Shown here in pieces: positions 47,634 to 59,270 of a stretch of DNA of 64,000 nt. A program made the position numbers and the translations under genes. The DNA lies in contig NC_068570.1 in NCBI RefSeq assembly GCF_025698545.1, forward strand, positions 558,001 to 622,000. The letters are read 5' to 3'. This DNA comes from Gossypium raimondii (taxonomy: Eukaryota > Streptophyta > Magnoliopsida > Malvales > Malvaceae). The notes beneath the pieces were generated by a model that searched no databases, had not been told where the DNA came from, and saw only the letters and a program-made list of their open reading frames with translations. The first letter of the stretch is position 1, and each line of letters opens with the position of its first letter.

Positions 47634-50600
47634 ATGCAAGTACTTCACATGAACAAAGGCAATGGTGACACTAGCTATGCAAAGAACTCCACTGTTCAGG
47701 TTTTTTTTTCTTTTAATATTTGGATTTCTTTTTTCGAAACCAATGCATTATTTATGTCTGTTCTACTGTTCATAAAATTTTCTTCTTTCAAAATTTTCAT
47801 GGTTTTTCAAGAGCAAAATCATATCTGTTGGTAAACCAATCATGAAAGAAGCAGTGCTAGAAATGTTATGCAACAATGTGATAGAAAGCATGGGAATTGC
47901 GGACTTAGGTTGCTCATCGGGACCAAACTCTTTATCAGTAATCTCCGAGATCATGGACACGGTGGAAGCTGCGAATCGTCTTCTCGGTCGGCGGTTGGTA
48001 TCGGAGTTCAGGGTATTCTTGAATGATCTTTATAGCAATGATTTCAACAACATATTCATGTCGTTACCAGCATTCTACGATAGACTTAAGGAAGAGAAAG
48101 GTCTCGAGTTCGAGTCTTGTTTCATATTGGGTGCCCCGGGGTCTTTCTATGGTAGATTGTTCCCTATTAACAGCTTGCATTTCGTGCATTCTTCTTCTAG
48201 TCTTCATTGGCTCTCACAGGTTAGTGCTTATAATACTTAACCCGAATTTAAATTTTACTCAAAACTGGAAAACGAACATGAAAGATATTTACTCGTTGAA
48301 TATTACAGGTTCCGGCCGGGTTGGAGAGCAATGCTCTTAAACGATTGAATAAGGGAAAGCTGTATATTTCAAAGAGCAGCCCACAGAGTGTGGTGGATGC
48401 TTACTTGCTGCAGTTCCGAAATGACTTTTCACTGTTTATAAAGTCACGTTCCCGGGAACTGGTTGCCGGCGGCCGCATGGTCCTTTCTTTCATGGGCCGG
48501 AGCTCCACCGATCCCACCACCGAAAATAGCTGCTACCAATGGGAGCTGTTGGCCCAAGCAATCATGAGCTTGGCTAGAGAGGTATATATATTGCTTTTTT
48601 TCTTTTCAATGTTTTGATTTAATTACATGCATGTAGTGGTCAGCTGCGTAACGTAAAATGAAAAAAATTTCATTTATACTCCTCATCAAAATTTTTAAAA
48701 GTTTAAATTAGTAAAGAGAAAATTACATTTTAACCCCTTAAAAATGATAAAAATTTGATTTAATCTTTTAAAAATTATAAAGATATAAGCTATTAAAATA
48801 GTGAAATTGTATTTTTACTATTGTAAAAATTACAACATAATTTCGACCCCCCTAAAATTTTTTTTCTGACTTTGCCCCTGATAGTGGTGTTCATCGCTAG
48901 GGTGGCATGCTCGGCTCGATTGACCTGGTCTGTTTTAGGTTAGACTTTGAGTTTATATTTTTCAATTATGCTTTTGTTTAGTCTCATAAATTTACAACTA
49001 GATTATTTCATACTCACAATGTGAGTTCTATGACGTGATATTGGTCACGTCATGTGACTCGATTAAAAGGTCGCGAGATTGGGCCAAACTTGAAGGGCCT
49101 AAATACAAGACGAGAATCGATTTTGCATGTGAACTTTAAGGCTTAAAATTTGTCCATTTTATTCTCATTTAAAATTCCACAACCTTTGATTTTTATTTTT
49201 TACCTATTTAGACAATCGGGACAATTAAATCGTGAAACAACTCGTAACCGAGTTCACTTCATGCTACAATACTTTTTGCCGCAAAAGAGAACAAAAATAT
49301 TAAAATATGTTGTTAATCTTTTTACTTTAACAAAATTTAAGATTTAATCCTTATAATTAAAAAATAAAATTTAATTCAGAGGAAAAACATGCTCGTATCC
49401 ACGTCCTATTTACTGTTGATTTATTAATTTCTATAAAAAATTCAACTTAACATTTTTATTTTCGCCAATTATATGTTACCATGCCATGTTGACAAATTTT
49501 GAGATGAAGTATTCACAATTTTAAACTTAAACTAAAATTCTTAAATTAAAAAGGAATTAAAAGTCTCAAACTTTACCAAAATTTTGGAATTTTCTTTTTA
49601 TCACTTATGAAAAGAATCACCTCAAGAATTAGAGAAGAATAAAATTCTTGAATGGTCTAAATCAGTAAAAGGTGGAAGTATATATATGGACTGAGCTTTC
49701 TAGGTTGATTTAACTATTCGTTATATCAAATTTGCCTTTGAATTTTACTCTATTTTGCTACTTAGTTTTAATTCCAAATTATTAACACACCATACGTGAC
49801 ACATTCAACGTCACGTGCCTGCATTTCTTTATGTCATCGGTGACATGACCATAGACTGTTGATCAATTGTTGACTAATATTAACTGGTGCTAATCAACAT
49901 TAAAAGCGTGAATTATTGTTAGAATTTTTTTTATATTTTATATAATTTTTCTGAGAAAAAATATTTTATATGATTTATTTTATTTTATATTATTGATATA
50001 TTAAATTTTTTAATTTTGAATTTATACGTTTTATTATATATTTAATTTTGTTATTTTGATATAATATAATATAAAAATTGATTTATTAATTTAATAAATT
50101 TTATCCTTTATACATATATTGAATTTCTATATATATTAGATATTTTATATTTTCTTTTGAATTTTGAATTTTGAATTTTGTTATAATGGATATCAAGTCA
50201 CCAATTATTGTGTAAAGGAACATCACATGGTGCGTCATGCGTAAGTGATAGTTTAAATATCAATATGAGATTTAAAAAATTAGATACTAAAATAAGAAAA
50301 TTAGTATAATTTAAGGAACAAATCATAATATATATATATATATATATAACTAATTAATTTATTGAACTTTTTCCATATATCTATATGACTAATATATCTT
50401 ATTGAACTTTTTCTAGGGTCGAATTGAAGAGGAAAAACTTGATTCTTTCAATGCCCCATACTATGCTCCATGCGCTGAGGAAATAAAAGATGAGATACAA
50501 AAAGAAGGGTCCTTCACCATTGATCGCCTTGAAGCTTTTGAAATCGATTGGGATGGCGGTGCTGTGACCGATATCCATACCCCTCATGGGAAGCTATCGG

Positions 50601-50785
50601 TCGGACGACGAGTGGCCAAAGCCATCCGAGCTGTTGTTGAATCGATGCTTGAATCTCACTTCGGAGTCGAACCTGATGTCATGGATGATTTGTTCATTAG
50701 ATATGGAGACATTGTTGGGACTCACTTGTCCAAGTCTAGAACCAAGTACATCAATTTGGTGATGGCCCTCACTAAAAAGTGGTAA
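47634..50785 (+). CDS. SABATH-family carboxyl methyltransferase
   Basis: Exons: 47634-47699, 47812-48219, 48309-48581 and 50417-50785; GT-AG, 371 aa, normal for the family. It transfers methyl from S-adenosylmethionine to a small acid (salicylate, benzoate, jasmonate or similar), probably in the cytosol. Visible: [14 protein letters not shown] and Gln22 (carboxylate contact), SAM motif [11 protein letters not shown] (residues 52-62), [11 protein letters not shown] (91-101), [21 protein letters not shown] (152-160), W236, and [16 protein letters not shown]. Against the Clarkia salicylate enzyme, Trp151 is kept (W155), but Met150 is His154 and Tyr147 is Ser151. His at this site is linked to benzoate/nicotinate preference in Solanaceae enzymes, so strict salicylate use is doubtful. 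The substrate is unassigned. Intron 3 (1.8 kb) holds repeats. Confidence 0.93.
48660..48890. repeat. Dispersed repeat in SABATH intron 3
   Basis: This is a copy of the family with 'cccttaaaaatgataaaaattt', 'aaaaattataaagatataagc' and the end 'tttcgacccccctaaaa...gactttgcccctg'. The other copies are listed at 16705, 16985, 28020, 52900, 56500 and 59400. Confidence 0.65.
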
Positions 50786-52227
50786 AACCATAATCAAATT
50801 GGAAATCGCAATAAGTTCCATCACAGTAGAAACCAGCCATTGTAATGGGATTGTATTTTGATACACATATTCTCAATGTCCCATCACGATTCATGTTGGC
50901 TTCGTATAATTCAGTTAATTGATGGCTGAATTTCAATAATTTTCTTTAGGAGTGTTATGTTTTTTTTTCTTTTTTTGTGTTTTTTTTGTTGTTTACGTTG
51001 TTGGAATTGAATTGAATTGATCAATTGAATCAATTGGCATACTGATCTAGATAAAAGAATTGAATCGACTTTCAAACAAACCGTTCAAAAAAAAATCGAG
51101 ATAAAAATTGACAATTGAATCGGTTTATAATTTTTTAAATATTTTAAATATAATTATTATTAGACTGACAATCGAACCAAAAACCAATGATCTGAACGAT
51201 TTGACCATCGATCCGATTTTAAAACATAGCGATTATTCATTCTGAAAATCCATTTAAATTTTAAGACGGTTTATTAAGCTCAAAGCTTAGGCTTCAAGAA
51301 TCAAGTACCTAGAGGGTTCAATTTCAAAATATGTTAAATTTCTTTTATATATATATATATATATATATAATATCATATAAAAACTAGATATTAAAAATAT
51401 GTGCGGTTGTTTATGGCATGAAAATTTAATTAAAGAAACAAAATTAATAAATATTGAATAAAAATTAATGTATTTTTATTAAATTAATATAAATTGGCCT
51501 AAATAAATTTTAACCAATCAGTTATAAATATGGATAAATTTTAAAAAATTCAAACTTTTTTGGAATAAAAAATATAAAGTTACTAAATATAATATTTCTT
51601 TTCCTTTTTTAAGAAATATTTTTCTTAAATTAATGGTGGCCAAGGGCCAACATTTTTGGAAAATTTCATTTCTCCCTTGTGAAAATTTTAATTAGCCCTT
51701 ATCCTAAACTTTTGAAAATTTTCATTATGTCTTTTAAAAAATTAAGCTCTTTTAAATTATTTAAAATTCTCATTAATCTCACAAAACTTTTAAAAGTTTT
51801 AATTAAACCCTAATTCCTTTTAAAAATAATCTCATTAAACTCCTAAAAATTTTAAAATTTTTTATTAAACCACCTAAATTTATTCCCAAAATCTGCCATT
51901 GGTTGTATATTAACACGGTCTAAACCCAACCGGATCAGAAACTTCCTAGTGCCACTACTCTAGAGTGTACTAACATCCACTCGAAGTGCACTCAGCATTG
52001 AAAATAGAGGAAAACCAATGATTTCAAGCACCATAGGCAAAATCATTGTAGGCCAATACACCAACATGTCATTCTTTTTAAACCGTAAACGTGCTTTTTT
52101 CCCATTCAATGATTCAATATGAAATTTTCAAAGGCTTTTCAGATAAGCATATAATGAAATCTTGAAGTTGTTGATGATCAATATCATCCCCTCTCAAATG
52201 AGAGTATAGTAGAAAAAAGGAACAAAA
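50786..52227. other. Intergenic between SABATH and P450 genes
   Basis: 51000-51235 is a degenerate repeat of 'gaattgaatc...ccaatgatctgaacgatttgacc' type, and 51345-51370 is a (TA)n run. 51640-51900 has repeated 'aaattttaattaaacccta' phrases. No gene seen. Confidence 0.45.
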
Positions 52228-55200
52228 ATGTTTGAGGTTTTGCTGAAAGTAGGTCCTTATGGCCTTTGTTTATACGCAATTTTGGGTGTTGGTGCCTTTG
52301 TTTTTGTTGCGAGCGAGCTGTGGAAGAAGATGGTGCTGCGGCAGCTTAACGGGGAATATGCCGGGACCAGTAATATTCCTCCGGGGAGTCTAGGGTTGCC
52401 GTTTATCGGGGAAACTATCCAGTTTATGGCTGCCATTAATGGTGAGAAAGGTTTTTATGACTTCGTACGTGTACGAAGTGAAAGGTATGTACGATTATGG
52501 TGCCTTTGTTTTCAAAGGGTTAATATCCTATTTGATACTTAAATTTAGTTTCAATAATTTTGGAACTTTCAGTTTATCTTCAATAATTAAGTATTTAAGT
52601 TTATTTTCAATGTTTATTTTGGTACTTGAGTTTTTTTCAATTTAATGCCTAAAATTTTTTGTCCCAATTATATACCGAGTTTAATTTTAATGTTAAATTT
52701 AGTACCGACATTTATTTTCCTAATTAAGTACCTTTACTTTTTTACTAGAGCACAAATATCAAATATTTATTAGGTCACATGGTATCAATTGGTCTAGATA
52801 TCAAATTGAACATTGAAGCTAAGGTCAAACACCAAATTGAACATTAAAGTCAAACTCGGATACTAAATTGAACAACCATTATTTTTTATTAAATCCTTTA
52901 AATTTTACAGTATTTTAATTTAATAAATAGTAAAATCATATTTTAACTCCTCCAAGATGATACAATTTTAATTTAATCATTTAAAATTATAAAGATATGA
53001 GTTATTGAAATTATAAAATTACATTTTAACTCATAATATAACTAAATTCGTACCCCATAAAAATTTTGTGGCTTCCCACTTATACTAAACTAAATTGTTT
53101 GAGATTCCTCAACTATGTTTCCAAACCACAGGTTTCGTGAAAAAGTCTAAAAAAACCTTGTTTTTAAGACCCACACTTCTTTGGGGAATAAGCATCGACT
53201 TCGGGGGTTTCGCACATTTTTTTCAATAACCCAAATGTCCAAAGCGTCCAATCGAGTTGATAAAAAGAATATAATTTGCAAATGAATGTGTTGTTGTTTT
53301 CAATGGGGTTCACTATCAAATTTTGCTGAAAGAGTCATTTTCTAAAACAGATACGGGAATTGCTTCAAAACCAACATATTTGGCGAGACGCATGTGTTTG
53401 TAAAGAGCACCGAATCAGCCAAAACAATACTAAACAATGAGCTGGGTCGATTCACAAAGAGCTACATAAAGTCAATTGCTGAGCTAGTGGGGAATCAAAG
53501 CTTGCTTTGTGCTTCGCCCCACCATCATAAGCTACTTCGTGCGAGGCTAATCAACTTGTTCTCCTCGAATTCCATATCGTTGTTGGTTAAACAGTTCGAC
53601 CAACTCGTTGTTGATGCCCTTAATGAGTGGGAACATGGTGGCACTATCATAGTACTTGATGAAGCTTTAAAGGTTTGCCAATGAAACATCCTTTTCTTGG
53701 ATCAAGATTTAGATGTATACATGATTTGTCATGATGGGTTGCTCTTTTAATTTGGTCGATATTTGTTGTGGTTCATGACGGTTCATCTATTAGGCGGAGA
53801 GTTATAGGTAATTAAAGATGATTGAGATTTGAGTCTCCTAAGAAATTAGAATTCAAGAAGAGAGAGAGAGAGATAGCTGAGAGTGTGTGATGGAAGAGAG
53901 TTGTCTTATTCTGAAGTCTGTTGGCCTTAAAAAGGGTGTCTCTAGTCATTCCTAGACACCACCTGTCATTCTCATATTAATTCCATAATTTCTACAACTC
54001 AATTGACCTATTGATGTCCTATTATTGTAGGTATAGTTGTAATGTCAAACCAACAAATATATGTGATGTACAAGTGACAGTAATTTCTCGAGGACTTGGG
54101 CTCATAGAGTTTTGAGTTCGCAGGGTCTTGGGCTTGTAGGTTGTCTTAGCTTGCAAGGTGATTCTTATCTATGACGTTAGCTAATAAAGTGATTAGGACA
54201 TGAGGTGAACTTGCCAAGTGTAAGTATAACAAATTTTATTTCTCTTGAATGCTTTGTGGCCTTTTACAATGTTAAGCCCCAACAACAAGTAGCAAATATT
54301 GGGGTATTATGTTAATAAACAATGTTAAAGTAAATTTTAGTACGATTAGTAAAGGGAGAGGTTCGCATAATGATGATGAGAGCCCTGAGGGTCGAGCAAT
54401 AGCGAGATAAGTGCTTAGGCAAGCCAAGTACAATAATGAAGATAGGATGGATGAGAGGTTTATAGACTAGACCTTGCTATATAGGTACCTTGCGTGAGAG
54501 AGTAGCTCAGTTATAAAAGACTCTCAACACATGCTTTGTGATGTGTGATTGAAAAATGTGTTATCGCCTATAATACTTTAGTATTCTTTAATTTCAAGAC
54601 TAAAGAATACAGTATTTCTAAAAGAAATTAACATAACATCAAAAATATTTAGAGATTATTATTTGATAGATTGGAAATTGAATTGGGTGCAGATAACATT
54701 CAAGGCAGTGTGCAAAATGTTGCTAAGTTTGGAAAGTGGAGTAGAGCTAGAGTTATTGCAAGAAGATGTAAGTCAAGTTTGTAAAGCGATGCTTGCATTC
54801 CCTTTGAGGTTTCCTTGGACAGGATTCTACAAAGGCCTTCAGGTAATCAGAATAATAATTTAAAAAAGAACCCTTTGAGATTTCCTTTTTCTTACATTGA
54901 CCCCTTGAATCCCATAATTTAGCACTAAAGCTTTGAAATTCCAATTACAAAACCAGGCTAGAAAAAGAATCATGAGCACATTGGAGAAGATCATTAGTAG
55001 AAGAAGAACGGGTTTAGACCCTAATTCCAAAGATTTCCTTCAATGTCTATTGGCAAAGGATGACAATTCTAGTTTTGATGGAATGCATAGACTAACAGAT
55101 GCAGAGATTCAAGATAATATATTGACCATGATTATTGCAGGTGAACCCCCCCCCCCTTTTTTTTTTGCTTTCATTACAATGTTCATCATTCATAATCTTC

Positions 55201-58081
55201 AATTAGCATTTGTTTATCAAATTTCAGGCCAAGATACAACAGCAAGTGCACTCACATGGATGGTCAAGTATCTAGGGGAAAATGAAGAGGCCCTTGAGGC
55301 AATCAAGGCAAGTAGAAAAACCCAAATGGGTTAATATACTATTTGGTACTCTAGTTTAGTTTCAATGTTTAATTCGGTACATCTGTTTTCTTAATTGATA
55401 CTTGAGTTTTTCTTTGTTCCATATAAGTAATTGAGTTTGGCTTCAATGGTCAATTTGTGGTATTGAGTTTTTCTTTTGTCTCAATTACGTACCTATATTT
55501 TTTATACTAGAGTACTCAAATATTTATTGTACCACATGATGCCAAATAGAATATAGAAGTCAAACTTAGATACCTAATTGGGACAAAAAAAGGTCTATCA
55601 AATTGAACATTTAAGCCAAATTTAAGTACCAAATGATATATTAACTCAAACCAAATTTATGGCAGTTGACGATTTCAGTTAGATTTAAGTGATTTAAATA
55701 ATATATTATTTGGTAATTGAGTTTGTCGTTCAATTTTATTCTTGAGTTTGCTTCAATGTTCAATTTGGTATCTGAGTTTGGCTTTAATGTTCAATTCGAT
55801 ACCTGAGTGTTTTTGTTTAATTAATACTTGAGTTTTTCTTTGTTCCATACAAGTATCTGAGTTTGACTTTTATGTTCAATTTGGTACCTGAAATTTTCTT
55901 TTGTCCCAATTAAATACTTATGTTTTTCTACTAAAGCATACATTGAACATTGAAACCGAACTCAAGTATCAAATGGTATATTAACTCCATCCTACGTAAT
56001 AATTTCAGTTAGATTTAAGTAACTTATTCTACTTTTTGGTTTTTAATGACTAGAGCAGGCTGAGCAACGTCAACTTGCAGAAAAAACTTCAAAAAAGTCA
56101 TTTCTTACTTTGGACGATCTTAATGAAATGCCCTATGCTTCTAAGGTAAGCAAAATGGAAATGGTGCATTTTTTTTTAAATTTCTTCAAGGTTTTAAATT
56201 TTCTAAACTTCAAGGAATGGCTTAACATATTAATGAAGTGAAAGGTCATGAACAGGTGATTAAAGAGTCACTGAGAATGGCATCTGTCGTACCATGGTTC
56301 CCAAGACTTGTACTCGAAGATTGTGAGATTGAAGGTTTGATTTCTACCACCAAGATGAAATTTAATGTTTTTTTTTCTCATATTAGGTGATAAAGATATG
56401 TGAATCGGGTAAGTTGAATTTCAATTGGATTAATTCAAAATTTATAATTTTCATATCATTTTGGGTTTGAAAGGTTTTAGATTCAGTTACTCTTGAATTT
56501 TAGAGGTGGAGGCAAGGATTCTTATCCTCTTTTCTCATGATAAATTTATAGTTTAATCCTCTAAAAATTATAAAATTTAATGTTAGTACAATGGTAAATT
56601 TATATTTTCCTCTTAAAATTTATAATTTAATTTGTGGAAGATTGTGGTTTATCCCTTTAGAAATTGTAAAACTTTAAGTAAATAAAATGATAAAGTTGCA
56701 TTTTGCACTCCAAAATTTAGAATTAAGTTATGTTCCTATGAATTTTTTTTTGGCTTTGTCCCGAATTCAAGTTTAAGTTATTTCAAGTTCAACTCAATTC
56801 TAATTAGGGTCATTTAGTCATTCGAGTTTCTTAGTCAAGTTTTTCAAGTTCAGATCATTTTGGGTTTTTCATTTGAGATTTAATACTTGAGTTTGAATCA
56901 TTTTCGAATTTAGATTAAGCTTGATCAAATTATTAAATTTTTATATGATCAAATTGAATTAAATTGGACTTGAATCAAAATTCACAAACCTACGTAATGT
57001 TTTTTTTTTTATTGTTTTGCCAATAGGATACAAGATAAAGAAAGGGTGGAATGTGAACATTGATGCTAGATCAATACACCTTGATCCAATGCTCTACAAT
57101 GAACCCAACAACTTCAATCCTTCAAGGTTTGATGTAAGTATCCTTGCTTATGTTAAAAAAAAAAAAACCAATTTGATTTATAAAATCGTGGAAGAATGAT
57201 GAAAGTGTGTGTATGTGTGTTTTTTTTTTGCACCACATAGGATGAACATTTTTGTAAGCCATACAGCTTCTTAGCATTTGGAATGGGAGCAAGGACCTGC
57301 TTGGGAATCAACATGGCCAAAGCTATGATGCTCGTCTTTCTCCACCGTCTACTAACCACATACAAGCAAGTTTTCATTATTTATTTATAATAATTCATTG
57401 GGTTATATAATAAATAAACCTAAAGTCCAAAAAAAATGTTGTTAAGTATTTAGGATTAGATAAAGTCTAAACGATGACATATAATCAAAATAATTTTAAC
57501 TGTTTTGAATATTGTTTTCATAATCAGATTGGTTGCACTGGTTGGATCGATAATTAATTAGAGTATCGATTCAAAATAAAGGGTTGGATCGGTTGAGCCG
57601 CGAACCAATTAAACCTGCTGGTCAAATTAGTTTTTCTATTTTTCTTTTTCTTTTTTTATTTTTAACAATTTATTCAATTCAATTGAACAAACCGATTGAA
57701 TCAGAAATCGATGCTCTAAGATGGACAGCCGGTCTAATTCTAAAACTTTGGTTTTGAACTAGTAGAAAATTGGGTACAAAAATAATAAAATTCGAGTACT
57801 TCTTTATTTTTAATAAATTTTTGGAATGTTTTTCATGTTTTCTTTTATTTTTATCATTTTAAAATATAATTTTAATAATTCTTGTTACTTTTAAGTGATG
57901 GAATTGATGGATTGAATTAAGAGTTGAACCTCCAATCTCTTAATTTAATTAATTATATTTTGTTTTGGTTTTCAGGTGGAAGGTAATTAATTTGGATTCA
58001 AGTATTGAGAAATGGGCATTGTTTTCAAGGTTAAGGAGTGGTTGTCCTGTGCAAGTGTCACGTATTAGTAACATAGAATAA
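52228..58081 (+). CDS. Cytochrome P450, CYP85 clan, CYP722-like
   Basis: Exons: 52228-52484, 53351-53672, 54693-54842, 54957-55140, 55228-55307, 56059-56145, 56256-56334, 57027-57133, 57241-57365 and 57976-58081, giving 498 aa. An N-terminal anchor (about residues 11-32) implies the ER membrane, followed by IPPGSLGLPFIGET. Haem-enzyme motifs are complete: I-helix AGQDTT (304-309), ExxR at E364-R367, FNPSRF (416-421), FGMGARTCLG with ligand C442 (435-444). Sequences such as ETIQFMAAINGEKGFYDFV and KPYSFLAFGMG recall CYP722, whose C subfamily makes canonical strigolactones (5-deoxystrigol or orobanchol type) from carlactonoic acid; subfamily A or C is not decided here. CYP707 or CYP85 relatives are less likely. 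Introns 5 and 9 need GC donors. Introns 1, 2, 5 and 7 are repeat-filled. Confidence 0.9.
52520..53070. repeat. Dispersed repeats in P450 intron 1
   Basis: 52520-52870 is the 'gatacttaaatttagtttcaat...ttcaatgttt...ggtacttgag' family, repeated internally. 52900-53070 is a copy of the family found in SABATH intron 3. Flanking splice sites are intact. Confidence 0.6.
53740..54570. repeat. Unclassified repeat relic in P450 intron 2
   Basis: This GC-richer stretch contains a (GA)n run at 53857-53871, 'acaccacctgtcattctcat' and 'gcttgtaggttgtcttagct'. Its composition differs from the surrounding intron and it has no ORF. It reads like a decayed mobile element, but no ends were found. Confidence 0.4.
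55308..55309 (+). other. GC splice donor, P450 intron 5
   Basis: The exon end ATCAAG is followed by GCAAGT, a perfect match to the GC-AG donor consensus AG|GCAAGT; the acceptor is agcag at 56054-56058. Joining restores AIKAEQRQLAEK. Using the nearest GT (AAGGCAA|GTAGAA) gives a stop within two codons. Confidence 0.85.
55320..56030. repeat. Internally repeated dispersed element in P450 intron 5
   Basis: Phrases such as 'gtttggctt...tgttcaattYggtacctgag' recur at least five times at spacings of 60-130 bp. It is the same family as at 52520-52870. It makes most of the length of the GC-AG intron. Confidence 0.65.
56395..56990. repeat. Dispersed repeats in P450 intron 7
   Basis: 56500-56760 is the 'cctctaaaaattataaaattt...ttggctttgtccc' family. 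56395-56500 and 56770-56990 are 'gttcagatcattttgggttttt'-type degenerate repeats, so one appears inserted in the other. Confidence 0.6.
57366..57367 (+). other. GC splice donor, P450 intron 9
   Basis: The exon end TACAA is followed by GCAAGT; the acceptor ttttcag is at 57969-57975. Joining gives TTYKWKVINLDSS, the expected P450 C-terminus. The nearby GT (AAGCAA|GTTTTC) would give a stop after four more codons and lose about 33 residues. Confidence 0.75.
57510..57750. repeat. Degenerate 'ggttggatcgattgagc' repeat in P450 intron 9
   Basis: This is a copy of the family at 22262, 26690, 43545 and 51000, built of short ggttsgatcgrtt words and their complements. No ends or ORF. Confidence 0.5.
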
Positions 58082-58819
58082 TATTGGATTATGATACATC
58101 CGTAATGTAAATAAAAAATTATATAAAAATCAAATAAAGTATTAGTTGAAATGATAAAATTAATAGTGTTTTAAGTTTAAATTCAATTATGTGTAAACAT
58201 TTTATAAATTTTATATAAAAAAATATAAAACGATAAAAACACATTTAAATTAATATTTGTTATTTTTATAAAAAAAGGATCTTTTATTTATTTTAAATTG
58301 ATATGAAATTTAATTAATTCGTGACACTATTTCAATTAGAAATTTTAAATCTAATAAGTGTGGAGGTTAATACCAATATAAATTAAGTATTCACTATTGA
58401 AGGGCTATAAATAAATAATTAATTACTTAAAATGTTAAATTTAATTCATGTACTTTAACAAATATTTTAATGAGATATTTTACTTTTAAAATATTGATTT
58501 TAGTATCTGAACTTTAATTCCATTTATTAAAATGATATTTGCATTTAAAACCATTAATGCCGTGATGTCAAATCAATAAATAGATAACACGTGATAATTT
58601 TACTACATCATTTAATATGTTAGATGTAATTAAAATTTAAGGACTAATCTAAACAAAAGAAATTAAGAAAAAAGTTAAAAATTATCAAATTTAGAGATTA
58701 GATGTTATTTTATCCCGATTAAATTTTGAACATGGTTCTTACATGATGATGTTTTGTTTTTTCATTTTTGTATGAAGAGTAAAATAAAAGCAAGGTTAAA
58801 ATGAGAAAAAAAAAACAAT
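58082..58819. other. P450 3' flank, AT-rich, nothing recognised
   Basis: 3' UTR of unknown length and low-complexity AT-rich DNA. 58430-58740 shares phrases with the dispersed repeat at 62400-62720. Confidence 0.4.
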
Positions 58820-58935
58820 TAAGTCGATTGAGTTATAGTTCAATTGGCATATACATTGTTGCTAATGTAGGAGGACGTGGGTTGAGTGCGCTAAAACGCA
58901 TTATCCTCCTATTTATGAGTTAGAGAGGGGACATT
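58820..58935 (+). mobile_element. SINE-like repeat, family B copy 2
   Basis: A-box-like region TATAGTTCAATTGGCA, then ggaggacgtGGGTTGAGTGCgctaaaacgc (B box), then ttatcctcctatttatgagttagag. Same layout as the other family B copies. Confidence 0.65.
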
Positions 58936-59270
58936 TGTGTCTACTTTAATATTTATGTATTTTTTTTTGTTCTCTTTGGTACCTAAACTTGACAACTAGG
59001 TCCATTTTGGTTCCTGAACTTAGATTCCATCAAGATCTGATGATGTGGCACAATCTCAAAATGTAAATTGACCTACTTGCCAAGTTCATGTGCCAAAGTG
59101 GAACAAAAAATAGTACGTATACCAAAATAGACTTAATTGTCAAGTTCAGGGACTAAAAGTTATGTTAACCCATATATTAATTAATTGTTAAACAAGACAA
59201 AATGAACTTAATATAAAACGAGATCACTCTTTAGACCAACAACCAATAAGAAGCAAGCTTTGGGACCAAG

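Noticed and set aside
47565..47834. 89-codon frame starting 5' of the methyltransferase
   Set aside because: It runs through the leader, exon 1 and intron 1 in another frame; the MQVLHMNKG start at 47634 fits the family.
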